From NCBI RefSeq assembly GCF_046292825.1, contig NZ_JBKBQG010000022.1, positions 1-64,000 on the forward strand: a stretch of DNA of 64,000 nucleotides. The letters are read 5' to 3'. Every line of letters starts with the position of its first letter. Positions within the stretch are counted from its first letter, which is position 1. The position numbers and the translations under genes are program-made. Below the pieces are notes generated by a model. That model was not told where the DNA came from. It saw only the letters and a list, made by a program, of their open reading frames with translations, and ran no database searches. Below, piece by piece: positions 18,054-26,011 of the stretch. The DNA comes from Salinarimonas sp046292825. Lineage in GTDB: Bacteria > Pseudomonadota > Alphaproteobacteria > Rhizobiales > Beijerinckiaceae.

Positions 18054-20247
18054 GCGCGCCTCCGCCCCCGCCCTCGAGATCCGCGGCCTGAGCGTCTTCT
18101 ACGGCGCGAGCCACGCGCTGCAGGGCGTCGACCTGCGCCTCTCCTCGGGCGTCCTGTCGGTGGTGGGCCGCAACGGCATGGGCAAGACGACGCTCTGCAA
18201 GGCGATCATGGGGCTCGTGCCGGTCGCGGGCGGGTCGATCGCGCTGCACGGGCAGAACCTCGTCGGCCGCACGCCCTCCGAGATCGCGCGGCTCGGCATC
18301 GGCTACGTGCCGCAGGGGCGCCGGCTGTGGCGCTCGCTCTCGGTCGACGAGCACCTGCGCATGGTCGCGCGCAAGGGCGGCGCCTGGAGCGTCGAGCGCG
18401 TCTACGACACCTTCCCGCGCCTCGCCGAGCGGCGCGGCAACGGCGGCGCCCAGCTCTCCGGCGGCGAGCAGCAGATGCTCGCCATCGGCCGCGCGCTCCT
18501 CCAGAACCCGCGGCTCCTCGTGATGGACGAGCCGACGGAGGGCCTCGCGCCGGTGATCGTGGCGCAGGTCGAGGACATGCTGATCCGGCTCGGAGAGAGC
18601 GGCGACGTCGACGTGCTCCTCATCGAGCAGAATATCGGCGTCGCCTGCGCGGTCGCCGAGACGGTGGCGATCATGCTCAACGGGCGCATCGTCCGCTCGG
18701 TCCCCGCCCGCGAGCTCTCCGCCGACAGGGCGCTGCAGCAGCGCCTTCTCGGGGTCGGCCGCCACGCCCACGACGAGACGCCGGAGACCGAAAGCGGCTC
18801 GGCGGAGGCGGACGGACGCGAGCCGGAGAAGACCGATGCCGCGCCGCTGCGGCGGATCTGGCAGGCGAACCCGAAGCCGCCGACGCGCTGGTCGCAGCCC
18901 GTGCCCTATGCCGTCCACGAGCGTCTCGCGCGCGTCGTCACGAGCGACGGAGCCGCCACGCTCCCGACCCAGGAGACGCCGATCCGCGCGCTCGCGCCGG
19001 TGGGCGGGGAGGTCGTGCTCGTCGCCGGCACGCTCGACACGAAGGGCGAGGAACTGCGCCACATGCGCGATCTCGTGCGCGCGGCGGGTCTCGCGGTACG
19101 CCTCGTCGACCTCTCGACCTCCGGTACGCATACCGGCGCGGACGTGCCCGCCCATCAGGTCGCGGCCTTCCACCCGCGCGGGGCGGCGGGCGTGTTCACC
19201 GGCGATCGCGGGCAGGCGGTCGCGGGGATGACGCTCGCCTTCGCGCGCTGGATCGCCCGCCAGGAGGGCATCGCCGGCGTGCTCTCGGCCGGCGGATCGG
19301 GAGGCACGGCGATCGTCGCGCCGGCGATGCGCGCGCTGCCGGTCGGCGTGCCGAAGCTGATCGTCTCGACCGTCGCGTCGGGCGAGGTCGGCCGCTATGT
19401 CGGGCCCTCCGACATCATGATGATGCATTCCGTCGCCGACGTGCAGGGGCTCAACGCCATCACCCGCGCCGTCCTCGGCAATGCCGCGCAGGCGATGGTC
19501 GGCATGGTGCAGGCCCGCAAGGCGGCGGCGCCCGCGCGCGGCGAGCGCCCCGCGGTCGTGCTCTCGATGTTCGGCGTGACGACGCCCGCCGTGCAGCAGG
19601 TCCAGGCCCTCCTGCGCGAGGATTGGGACTGCCTCGTCTTCCACATGACGGGGATCGGCGGCCAGGCGATGGAGAAGCTGATCGACGGGGGCCAGGCGCG
19701 CGGCGTGATCGACGTCACGACGACCGAATTGTGCGACCACCTCTTCGGCGGCGTCTTCCCCTGCACGGAGGACCGGCTCGGCGCCGTGATCCGCACGCGC
19801 ATCCCCTATATCGGCTCCGTCGGCGCCCTCGACATGGTCAATTTCGGCCCGCGCGACACGGTGCCCGAGCGCTATCGCGGACGCCTCCTCTACGACCACA
19901 ATCCGCAGGTGACGCTGATGCGCACCGATGCGGCGGAGAGCGCGCAGATGGGCCGCTGGCTCGCCGAGCGCCTCAACCGGATGGACGGGCAGGTGCGCTT
20001 CTTCCTGCCGGAAGGCGGCGTCTCGGCGCTCGACGCGCCGGGGAAGCCCTTCGACGATCCGCGCGCGCGCCGGGCCCTGTTCGAGGCGATCGAGGGGGGC
20101 GTTCGCCAGACCGCGTCGCGCCAGGTGATCCGCGTGCCCCACCACGTCAACGATCCCGCCTTCGCCGCGGCGCTCGTCGCCGCCTTCCGCAACCTGCACG
20201 GCGACCGTCCGGCTCGCCGGCGCGCGCAACAGCGGGTGCCCGCATGA
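18046..20247 (+). CDS. LivF ABC ATPase fused to a Tm-1-like (UPF0261) domain
   Basis: A 733-residue two-part protein. Residues 1 to about 240 are a LivF-type ATPase: Walker A GRNGMGKTT, signature LSGGEQQMLA, Walker B LLVMDEPTEGLAP, switch His replaced by Gln in LLIEQNIGVA, as is normal for LivF. A polar linker (about 240-315, rich in Glu, Ser and Pro) joins a C-terminal Tm-1-like/UPF0261 domain that begins VVLVAGTLDTKGEEL and contains GVLSAGGSGGTAI, VSTVASGEVGRYVG and GVIDVTTTELCDHLFGG. In plants Tm-1 joins this domain to the TIM barrel encoded by the next gene here. The bacterial domain's reaction is not established. The fusion ties it physically to a transporter. The stop overlaps the next ATG. 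Confidence 0.9.
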   Translation: MAERASAPALEIRGLSVFYGASHALQGVDLRLSSGVLSVVGRNGMGKTTLCKAIMGLVPVAGGSIALHGQNLVGRTPSEIARLGIGYVPQGRRLWRSLSVDEHLRMVARKGGAWSVERVYDTFPRLAERRGNGGAQLSGGEQQMLAIGRALLQNPRLLVMDEPTEGLAPVIVAQVEDMLIRLGESGDVDVLLIEQNIGVACAVAETVAIMLNGRIVRSVPARELSADRALQQRLLGVGRHAHDETPETESGSAEADGREPEKTDAAPLRRIWQANPKPPTRWSQPVPYAVHERLARVVTSDGAATLPTQETPIRALAPVGGEVVLVAGTLDTKGEELRHMRDLVRAAGLAVRLVDLSTSGTHTGADVPAHQVAAFHPRGAAGVFTGDRGQAVAGMTLAFARWIARQEGIAGVLSAGGSGGTAIVAPAMRALPVGVPKLIVSTVASGEVGRYVGPSDIMMMHSVADVQGLNAITRAVLGNAAQAMVGMVQARKAAAPARGERPAVVLSMFGVTTPAVQQVQALLREDWDCLVFHMTGIGGQAMEKLIDGGQARGVIDVTTTELCDHLFGGVFPCTEDRLGAVIRTRIPYIGSVGALDMVNFGPRDTVPERYRGRLLYDHNPQVTLMRTDAAESAQMGRWLAERLNRMDGQVRFFLPEGGVSALDAPGKPFDDPRARRALFEAIEGGVRQTASRQVIRVPHHVNDPAFAAALVAAFRNLHGDRPARRRAQQRVPA

Positions 20248-21098
20248 GAGACCGCGCCGCCATCCTCGAGCGCCTGCGCGCCATGATCGCCCGCGGCGAG
20301 CCGATCGTCGGCGGCGGCGCAGGCACCGGCCTCTCCGCCAAATGCGAGGAGGCGGGGGGGATCGACCTCATCGTCATCTACAATTCCGGCCGCTACCGCA
20401 TGGCCGGGCGCGGCTCCCTCGCCGGGCTGATGCCCTATGGCGACGCGAACGCGATCGTCGTCGAGATGGCGGCCGAGGTCCTGCCCGTCGTGCGCCGCAC
20501 CCCCGTCCTCGCGGGCGTGTGCGCGACGGACCCGTTCCGGATGATGGACGTGTTCCTCGACGAATTGGCGCGCATCGGCTTCGCCGGCGTGCAGAACTTC
20601 CCGACCGTCGGCCTCATCGACGGCACCTTTCGCGCCAATCTCGAGGAGACCGGGATGGGCTACGGGCTCGAGATCGACATGATCGCGACGGCCCGCGCCA
20701 AGAACCTGCTGACCACCCCTTACGTCTTCGACGAGGACCAGGCGGCGGCGATGGCGCGCGCCGGCGCCGACATCCTCGTCGTCCATCTCGGGCTGACGAC
20801 GGGTGGCAGCATCGGCGCGCAGACCGCGCTCTCGCTCGAAGACTGCCCCGCGATCGTCGAGCGCTGCGCTCAGGCGGCTCTGCGCGAGCGCTCCGACGTC
20901 ATCGTCCTCGTCCACGGCGGCCCGGTCGCCATGCCCGAGGACGCGGATTTCATCCTGAAGAACACCACCGCCTGCCACGGCTTCTACGGCGCCTCCTCGA
21001 TGGAGCGCCTGCCGGCCGAGCGCGCGCTGACCGAACAAACGAGAGCCTTCAAGCGCCTGTCCGGGCGCTCTGGAGCGGGAGGGGAAGGATCGCCATGA
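20244..21098 (+). CDS. Phosphoenolpyruvate hydrolase-like TIM barrel (Tm-1 C-terminal type)
   Basis: A 284-residue TIM-barrel protein of the family annotated as PEP hydrolase or 'TIM-barrel signal transduction protein'. Characteristic stretches are IVGGGAGTGLSAKCEEAGGIDL, IYNSGRYRMAGRGSLAGLMPYGDAN, GVCATDPFRMMD, GVQNFPTVGLIDG and HLGLTTGGSIGA. In the plant virus-resistance protein Tm-1 this barrel is the C-terminal half, fused to the UPF0261 domain; here the two halves are adjacent genes with a 4-bp overlap. The catalytic activity of such barrels is mostly unproven; a carbon-carbon bond or lactone chemistry on the imported compound is only a guess. Confidence 0.88.
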   Translation: MRDRAAILERLRAMIARGEPIVGGGAGTGLSAKCEEAGGIDLIVIYNSGRYRMAGRGSLAGLMPYGDANAIVVEMAAEVLPVVRRTPVLAGVCATDPFRMMDVFLDELARIGFAGVQNFPTVGLIDGTFRANLEETGMGYGLEIDMIATARAKNLLTTPYVFDEDQAAAMARAGADILVVHLGLTTGGSIGAQTALSLEDCPAIVERCAQAALRERSDVIVLVHGGPVAMPEDADFILKNTTACHGFYGASSMERLPAERALTEQTRAFKRLSGRSGAGGEGSP

Positions 21099-23848
21099 CG
21101 GGGCAACTCATCGGACAGCTGATCCTCTGGCTGATCGTGGCGGTGGTCGTCATCGCCATCGTCTACTGGGTGATGCAATGGCTCTACCGCCGCTCGACGA
21201 AGGAGGTCGCCTTCGTGCGCACCGGCTTCCTCGGCGAGAAGGTGGTGATCGACGGCGGCGCCTTCGTCTGGCCGATCGTTCACGACACGACGCCGGTCAA
21301 CATGAACGTGCTGCCCCTGCGGGTGAGCCGCGCGCGGGGCGACGCGCTGATCACGAAGGACCGGATGCGCGTCGACGTCGATGCGGAGTTCTATGTGCGC
21401 GTGCGGCCCGAGCGCAGCGCGGTCGCGATGGCCGCCTCGACGCTGGGGCGGCGGACGATGGAGCCCGAGCAGCTCCACGCGCTCCTCTCCGGCAAGTTCG
21501 AGAGCGCGCTGCGGGCGATCGCGGCCGAGATGGACATGGGCTTCATGCACGAGCACCGCGCGGCCTACGTGGCGCGGGTGCGCGAGCTCGCCCAGGAGGA
21601 CCTCGAGAAGAACGGCCTCGAGCTCGAATCCGTCGCGATCCTCGACATCGACCAGACGAGCCTCGAATATTTCAACCCCTCGAACCGCTTCGACGCGGAG
21701 GGCCTGACCGCGCTCATCAAGGACATCGAGGCGCGGCGCAAATTGCGCAACGACATCGAGCAGGAGACCGTCGTCCTCATCCGCGCCCGCAATCTCGAGG
21801 CCGAGCGGCAGGTGCTCGACATCGAGCGCGAATCCGAATCCGCGCGGCTCGAACAGGAGCGCGAGATCGAGATCCGCCGCGCCCGCCAGCGCGCCGAGCT
21901 CGCCCGCGAGCGGGCCGAGCGCGAGACCGAGGCGGAGACCGCGCAGATCACCGCCCGCGAGGCCATCGAGAAGAGCCGCATCCACAACGACCGCGCCATC
22001 GCCGAGGAGCGCATCGCCTCCGAGCGCGAGATCCGCTCGCGCGAGATCGCCCGCACCAAGGCGGTGGAGGCCGAGGAGATCGCCGCGCGCGAGGCGGTCG
22101 AGAAGGCGCGCATCCTCACCGAGCGCGCGGTCCGCGAGGCGCGCATCGAGAACGAGCGCGAGACGCAGGCCCGCGAGATCGAGAAGCAGAAGGTGCTCGA
22201 AGCCGCCGAGATCGCGGCGCGCGAGGAGACCGAGCGCGCCCGCATCAGCCAGGAGCGGGCCGTCGTCGAGGCGCGCATCGCCCGCGACCGCGAGACCCAG
22301 GCAGCCGAGATCGAGCGCCAGCGCGCGATCCAGCAGGCCGAGATCGCCGCGCACGAGGAGACCGAGAAGCGCCGCATGGCCGAGACGCTCCTCCTCAACC
22401 AGACCCGCATCGCGGGCGAGGAGAAGGTGCGGATGCAGGAGATCGCCCGGCAGCGGGCGCTCGAGGAGGCCGAGATCGCGGCCCGCGAGGCGGTCGAGCG
22501 CGCCCGCATCGCCCAGGCCGCCGAGATCGACGAGCGGCGCATCGCCGAGGACCGGCGCATCCGCGAATTGGAGATCGAGCGCCAGAAGGCCGTCGAGGCG
22601 GCCGAGATCGCGGCGAGCCAGGCCGTCGAGGCCGCGCGCATCGCCCGCGAGAAGGCGCTCGCCGCCGAGCGGATCGACGCGGACGGCGATTCCCGCAACC
22701 GCGAGATCGCCCGCAACCGCACGATCGACGAGGCTCGCGTCGCGGCGGAGGAGGCGGTGGAGGCCGCGCGCATCGCGACCGCGCTCGAGCTCGAGCAGAA
22801 GCGCATCGAGAGCCAGCGCACCCGCGAGGTCAGCGAGATCGCCCGCAAGAAGGCGGTCGAGACCGCCGAGCAGGCGCGCGTCGTCGCCCTTTCGGCCGAG
22901 CGCGCCAAGGCGGCCGCGGCCGAGGCCTCGGTCAAGCAGGCGCTCATCCTCGCCCAGCGCGACGTCGAGACGACCGACGTCTCCCGCGAGCAGGCGGTGG
23001 AGGCCGCGCGGCTCGAGCGTCGGCGCGCGCTGGAGCAGCTCGAGATCGCCCGCGTCCAGGCGCTGCGCGAAGCCGAGATCGAGAGCCGCGAGGACGTCGA
23101 GCGCGCCCGCATTGCCTCCGAGCGGCAGCTCGACGAGATCCGCATCGACCACGAGACCCTCCGTCGCCGGCTCGAGGTCGACCGCGAGCGTGCGGTCGAG
23201 ACGGCGATGATGGAGAAGGCGATCGCGCTCGCGCAGAAATCGCTCGAGGAATCGGCCGCGCGCGCCGAGGCCGAGGCCGGCCGCGCCCGCGCCGCCGAGG
23301 CCGAGGAGCGGGTCAAGACCGTGCGCGAGAAGGAGGTGGCCGAGCGGCGCAAGTCGGTCGACGTGCTCATGGCCGAGAAGGCCGCGGCGGAGGCCCGCCA
23401 CCTCGCCGAGGCGCAGAAGCTGCGCGCGATCGTCGAGGCGGAGGCGCAGCGGCTCGTCAACGAGGCGGAGAACATCCTCACCGACGAGGCGCGCCACTCC
23501 CTCTTCCGGCGCAAGCTCCTCGAACATGTCGAGGGCATCGTCGCGGCGTCCGTCAAGCCGCTCGAGAAGATCCAGGACATCCGGATCATGCAGCTCGACG
23601 GCATCGGCGGGGGCGCCAACGGGCGCGATTCGAGCCCCACCGACGAGGTCATCTCGTCCGCTCTGCGCTACCGCGTGCAGGCGCCGCTGATCGACCGGCT
23701 GCTCGCCGATATCGGCATCGACGGCGGCGGGCTCGCCAAGCAGGGCGGCCTCATCCGCGAGGCCTCCGACATGCAGCGCATCGCCGATAGCGCCGCGAAG
23801 GCGCCGAAGCCGAAGGCGCCGAACAAGGTCGACGGGGAGAAGGCTTGA
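21095..23848 (+). CDS. Very long flotillin/SPFH-domain protein with tandem coiled-coil repeats
   Basis: A 917-residue membrane protein, far longer than the roughly 500-700 residues usual for bacterial flotillins. One N-terminal transmembrane helix (about residues 5-27) is followed by an SPFH/Band 7 domain (about 35-215, with TKDRMRVDVDAEFYVRV). A huge charged coiled coil of about 560 residues follows, then a flotillin C-terminal region. The coil includes seven consecutive 44-residue repeats (21944-22867) keyed on EIAAREAVEKARI-type starts. Flotillins organise membrane microdomains and scaffold other proteins. Its place between transporter-linked genes and a molybdenum hydroxylase suggests a scaffold for this system. 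The ATG overlaps the preceding stop by 4 bp. Confidence 0.92.
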   Translation: MTGQLIGQLILWLIVAVVVIAIVYWVMQWLYRRSTKEVAFVRTGFLGEKVVIDGGAFVWPIVHDTTPVNMNVLPLRVSRARGDALITKDRMRVDVDAEFYVRVRPERSAVAMAASTLGRRTMEPEQLHALLSGKFESALRAIAAEMDMGFMHEHRAAYVARVRELAQEDLEKNGLELESVAILDIDQTSLEYFNPSNRFDAEGLTALIKDIEARRKLRNDIEQETVVLIRARNLEAERQVLDIERESESARLEQEREIEIRRARQRAELARERAERETEAETAQITAREAIEKSRIHNDRAIAEERIASEREIRSREIARTKAVEAEEIAAREAVEKARILTERAVREARIENERETQAREIEKQKVLEAAEIAAREETERARISQERAVVEARIARDRETQAAEIERQRAIQQAEIAAHEETEKRRMAETLLLNQTRIAGEEKVRMQEIARQRALEEAEIAAREAVERARIAQAAEIDERRIAEDRRIRELEIERQKAVEAAEIAASQAVEAARIAREKALAAERIDADGDSRNREIARNRTIDEARVAAEEAVEAARIATALELEQKRIESQRTREVSEIARKKAVETAEQARVVALSAERAKAAAAEASVKQALILAQRDVETTDVSREQAVEAARLERRRALEQLEIARVQALREAEIESREDVERARIASERQLDEIRIDHETLRRRLEVDRERAVETAMMEKAIALAQKSLEESAARAEAEAGRARAAEAEERVKTVREKEVAERRKSVDVLMAEKAAAEARHLAEAQKLRAIVEAEAQRLVNEAENILTDEARHSLFRRKLLEHVEGIVAASVKPLEKIQDIRIMQLDGIGGGANGRDSSPTDEVISSALRYRVQAPLIDRLLADIGIDGGGLAKQGGLIREASDMQRIADSAAKAPKPKAPNKVDGEKA
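21944..22867 (+). repeat. Seven in-frame 132-bp tandem repeats within flotillin gene
   Basis: Seven repeats of exactly 44 codons, starting at 21944, 22076, 22208, 22340, 22472, 22604 and 22736. Each opens with a variant of EIAAREAVEKARI and closes with a variant of EIERQKAVEAA. Because 44 equals four times eleven, the repeat is built on an 11-residue (hendecad) coiled-coil period. Unit boundaries were counted by hand from the translation. Confidence 0.8.
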
Positions 23849-23849
23849 G

Positions 23850-24287
23850 ATGGCGCGCGTCTACGTCTCCTCCGTCATCGACGCACCCGTGGCGAAGGTC
23901 TGGGAGCGGGTGCGCGACTTCAACGCGCTCCCGCGCTGGCACCCCGCGATCCGCGACAGCCGGATCGAGAACGGCGAGCCGAGCGACCGCGTCGGCTGCG
24001 TGCGCGACTTCCATCTCCAGAACGGGGATAGGATTCGCGAGAAGCTGCTCGGCCTGTCCGATTACGACTTCTTCTGCACCTATTCGATCCTCGAATCCCC
24101 GATGCCGCTCACCGGCTACGTCGCGACCCTGCGGCTGACCCCCGTCACCGACGGCGACCGCACCTTCGCGGAATGGACGGCGGAGTTCGACTGCGCCCCC
24201 GAGGCCGAGGAGGGTCTCGTCTCGGGCATCGGCACCAACGTCTTCCAGGCGGGCTTCAACGCCCTCAAGCGGCAGGTGGCGGGCTGA
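23850..24287 (+). CDS. SRPBCC family protein (polyketide cyclase/MxaD-like), first of a tandem pair
   Basis: A 145-residue START-like fold protein. The N-terminal pattern VSSVIDAPVAKVWERVRDFNALPRWHP is typical of SRPBCC proteins, whose central cavity binds small hydrophobic ligands. The next gene encodes a clear paralogue with the same layout. In carbon monoxide dehydrogenase clusters, an SRPBCC-like protein (CoxG) anchors the enzyme to the membrane. A comparable helper role for the molybdenum hydroxylase downstream is possible but inferred. The start is one base after the flotillin stop. Confidence 0.85.
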   Translation: MARVYVSSVIDAPVAKVWERVRDFNALPRWHPAIRDSRIENGEPSDRVGCVRDFHLQNGDRIREKLLGLSDYDFFCTYSILESPMPLTGYVATLRLTPVTDGDRTFAEWTAEFDCAPEAEEGLVSGIGTNVFQAGFNALKRQVAG

Positions 24288-24730
24288 TGGTCAAGGTCGT
24301 CAAATCGACGGTGGTCGATGCGCCGGTCGAGGCCGTGTGGGAGGTCCTGCGCGACTTCAACGGCCACGATCGCTGGCATCCGATCGTCGCCGACAGCGTC
24401 GTCGAGCGCGGCCTGCCCTCCGACAAGGTGGGCTGCGTGAGGAGCTTCCATCTGCGCGACGGCTCGCATCTGCGCGAGCTCCTGCTCACCCTGTCGGACG
24501 CCGACATGGCGTTCTCCTATTGCCTCCTCGATACCCCGGTGCCGCTCCTCAACTACGTCGCCCATGTCCGGCTCGCCCCGGTCACCGACGGGGATCGCAC
24601 CTTCTGGCACTGGGAGAGCCGCTTCGACGCCCCGCCGGGACGCGAGAAGGAGCTGCACGCGATGGTATCCGAAGGCGTCTATCAGAGCGGGTTCGACGCG
24701 ATCCGCGCGCATCTCGCGGGAGGAGCCTGA
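24287..24730 (+). CDS. SRPBCC family protein, second of a tandem pair
   Basis: A 147-residue paralogue of the preceding protein, sharing the blocks DAPVEAVWEVLRDFNGHDRWHP, VGCVR.FHL.DG and LAPVTDGDRTF. The ATG at 24287 overlaps the upstream stop (TGATG), so the pair is translationally coupled. It ends one base before the FAD subunit of the molybdenum hydroxylase. Two different but related ligand-binding folds next to each other may serve substrate and product, or form a heterodimer; this is inference. Confidence 0.85.
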   Translation: MVKVVKSTVVDAPVEAVWEVLRDFNGHDRWHPIVADSVVERGLPSDKVGCVRSFHLRDGSHLRELLLTLSDADMAFSYCLLDTPVPLLNYVAHVRLAPVTDGDRTFWHWESRFDAPPGREKELHAMVSEGVYQSGFDAIRAHLAGGA

Positions 24731-24731
24731 G

Positions 24732-25538
24732 ATGGCGGTGAGCGTCGAGACCCATGCGAGCCTCGCCGACGCCGCCCGCGCCGTCGGATCGGGCGCCACC
24801 TATCTCGGCGGCGGAACGCTCGTGATGCGCGCCGTCAACGCGGGCGCGCTGCAGGGCGCGATCGTCCGCGCGACCGACCCCGCTCTGCGCGCCATCCAGG
24901 CGGGCGGGGAGGGGGTGCGGATCGGCGCCGGGGCGACCATGGCGGAGATCCTCGCGAGCCGCGATCTCGACTTCCTCCACCCCGTCGCCCGCGCAGTCGG
25001 TGGGCCGCAGGTGCGGGCGATGGCGAGCGTCGGCGGCAATCTCTTCGCGCCCCACCCCTATGGCGACTTCGCCGCGGCTTTGATCGCGCTCGGCGCCCGC
25101 GCGCTCCTCGCCCAGGGGGGCACCCGCGCGGTCGAGGATCTCGTGCGCGACCGGCAGACGGGGGGAGGGCGACCGCCGCTCGTCGCCGCGATCGAGGTCG
25201 CGCGCCCGCGCGATCCGCGCGCCTTCGGGTGGCTGAAGGTGGCCCGCGTCAAGCCCAAGGGCGTCTCGGTCCTCTCGATCGCGGCCCATCTGCCGCGCGA
25301 GGGCGGGCGCATCCGCGGCGCGCGCGTCGCCTTCGGCGCGATGGGCCCGACGCCTCTGCGCGCGCCCGGCCCCGAGCGGGCGCTCGAGGGACAGGCGCTC
25401 GACGCCGCCACCATCGCCCGCGCCGCCCAGGCCGCGGCGGAAGGGCTCGATCCGCCGAGCGACGCGCTCGCCTCGGCCTGGTACCGGCGCGAGGTCGCCG
25501 GCGTGCATCTGCGTCGCCTGCTGGAGAGCATGGCATGA
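24732..25538 (+). CDS. Molybdenum hydroxylase FAD-binding medium subunit (CoxM/XdhB-like)
   Basis: A 268-residue FAD-binding subunit of a xanthine dehydrogenase-family enzyme, passing electrons from the iron-sulfur subunit to the acceptor. The flavin pyrophosphate loop appears as GATYLGGGTLVMR (about residues 20-32), and the second FAD contact as ASVGGNLFAPHPYGD (about 98-112). It is slightly shorter than the usual 280-290 residues. The ATG at 24732 follows the aggag site embedded in the end of the preceding gene, and the stop overlaps the start of the small subunit (ATGA). Confidence 0.9.
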   Translation: MAVSVETHASLADAARAVGSGATYLGGGTLVMRAVNAGALQGAIVRATDPALRAIQAGGEGVRIGAGATMAEILASRDLDFLHPVARAVGGPQVRAMASVGGNLFAPHPYGDFAAALIALGARALLAQGGTRAVEDLVRDRQTGGGRPPLVAAIEVARPRDPRAFGWLKVARVKPKGVSVLSIAAHLPREGGRIRGARVAFGAMGPTPLRAPGPERALEGQALDAATIARAAQAAAEGLDPPSDALASAWYRREVAGVHLRRLLESMA

Positions 25539-26011
25539 GCCTCGAGCCCGTCACCTTCACCCTCAACGGCAGCCCGCGAGCGGCCTTCGCGAGCCCGGGC
25601 CAGAACCTGCTCGACTTCCTGCGCCGGGGCGTCGGCGACCTCTCGCCGAAATACGGCTGCGGCCAGGGCACCTGCGGGGCCTGCACGGTGACGATCGACG
25701 GCGTGCCCCACCTCGCCTGCCTCGTCCTCGCCGTCGCGGTCCAGGGCCGCGCGGTCGGCACGGCGGCGGGGCTCGCCAAGGGCGCCGAGCTCGATCCGCT
25801 GCAGGTCGCCTTCATGGAGCGCTTCGCGGCGCAGTGCGGCTATTGCACGCCGGGCATGCTGGTCTCGGCGCGCGCGCTCCTCGACCGCAATCCCCGCCCG
25901 AGCCGCGAGGAGGTGATCGAGGCGATCTCCGGCAACGTCTGCCGCTGCACCGGCTACGAGCCGATCATCGACGCGATCCTGGACGTCGCCGAAGGGAGGG
26001 TGCGGGCATGA
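25535..26011 (+). CDS. Molybdenum hydroxylase [2Fe-2S] small subunit (CoxS-like)
   Basis: A 158-residue protein with two [2Fe-2S] centres. The plant-ferredoxin-like cluster ligands are in YGCGQGTCGACTV followed by Cys in LACLV, and the second cluster ligands are in QCGYCTPGM and NVCRCTGYEPI. All eight cysteines are present. It carries electrons from the molybdenum centre to FAD. It overlaps both neighbouring genes by 4 bp, as expected for a subunit operon in medium-small-large order. Confidence 0.95.
   Translation: MSLEPVTFTLNGSPRAAFASPGQNLLDFLRRGVGDLSPKYGCGQGTCGACTVTIDGVPHLACLVLAVAVQGRAVGTAAGLAKGAELDPLQVAFMERFAAQCGYCTPGMLVSARALLDRNPRPSREEVIEAISGNVCRCTGYEPIIDAILDVAEGRVRA

Noticed and set aside
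20984..23527. Long minus-strand frame opposite the flotillin gene with Leu/Asp-rich repeats
   Set aside because: The apparent repeats mirror the coiled-coil repeats on the plus strand; no start context or family resemblance.
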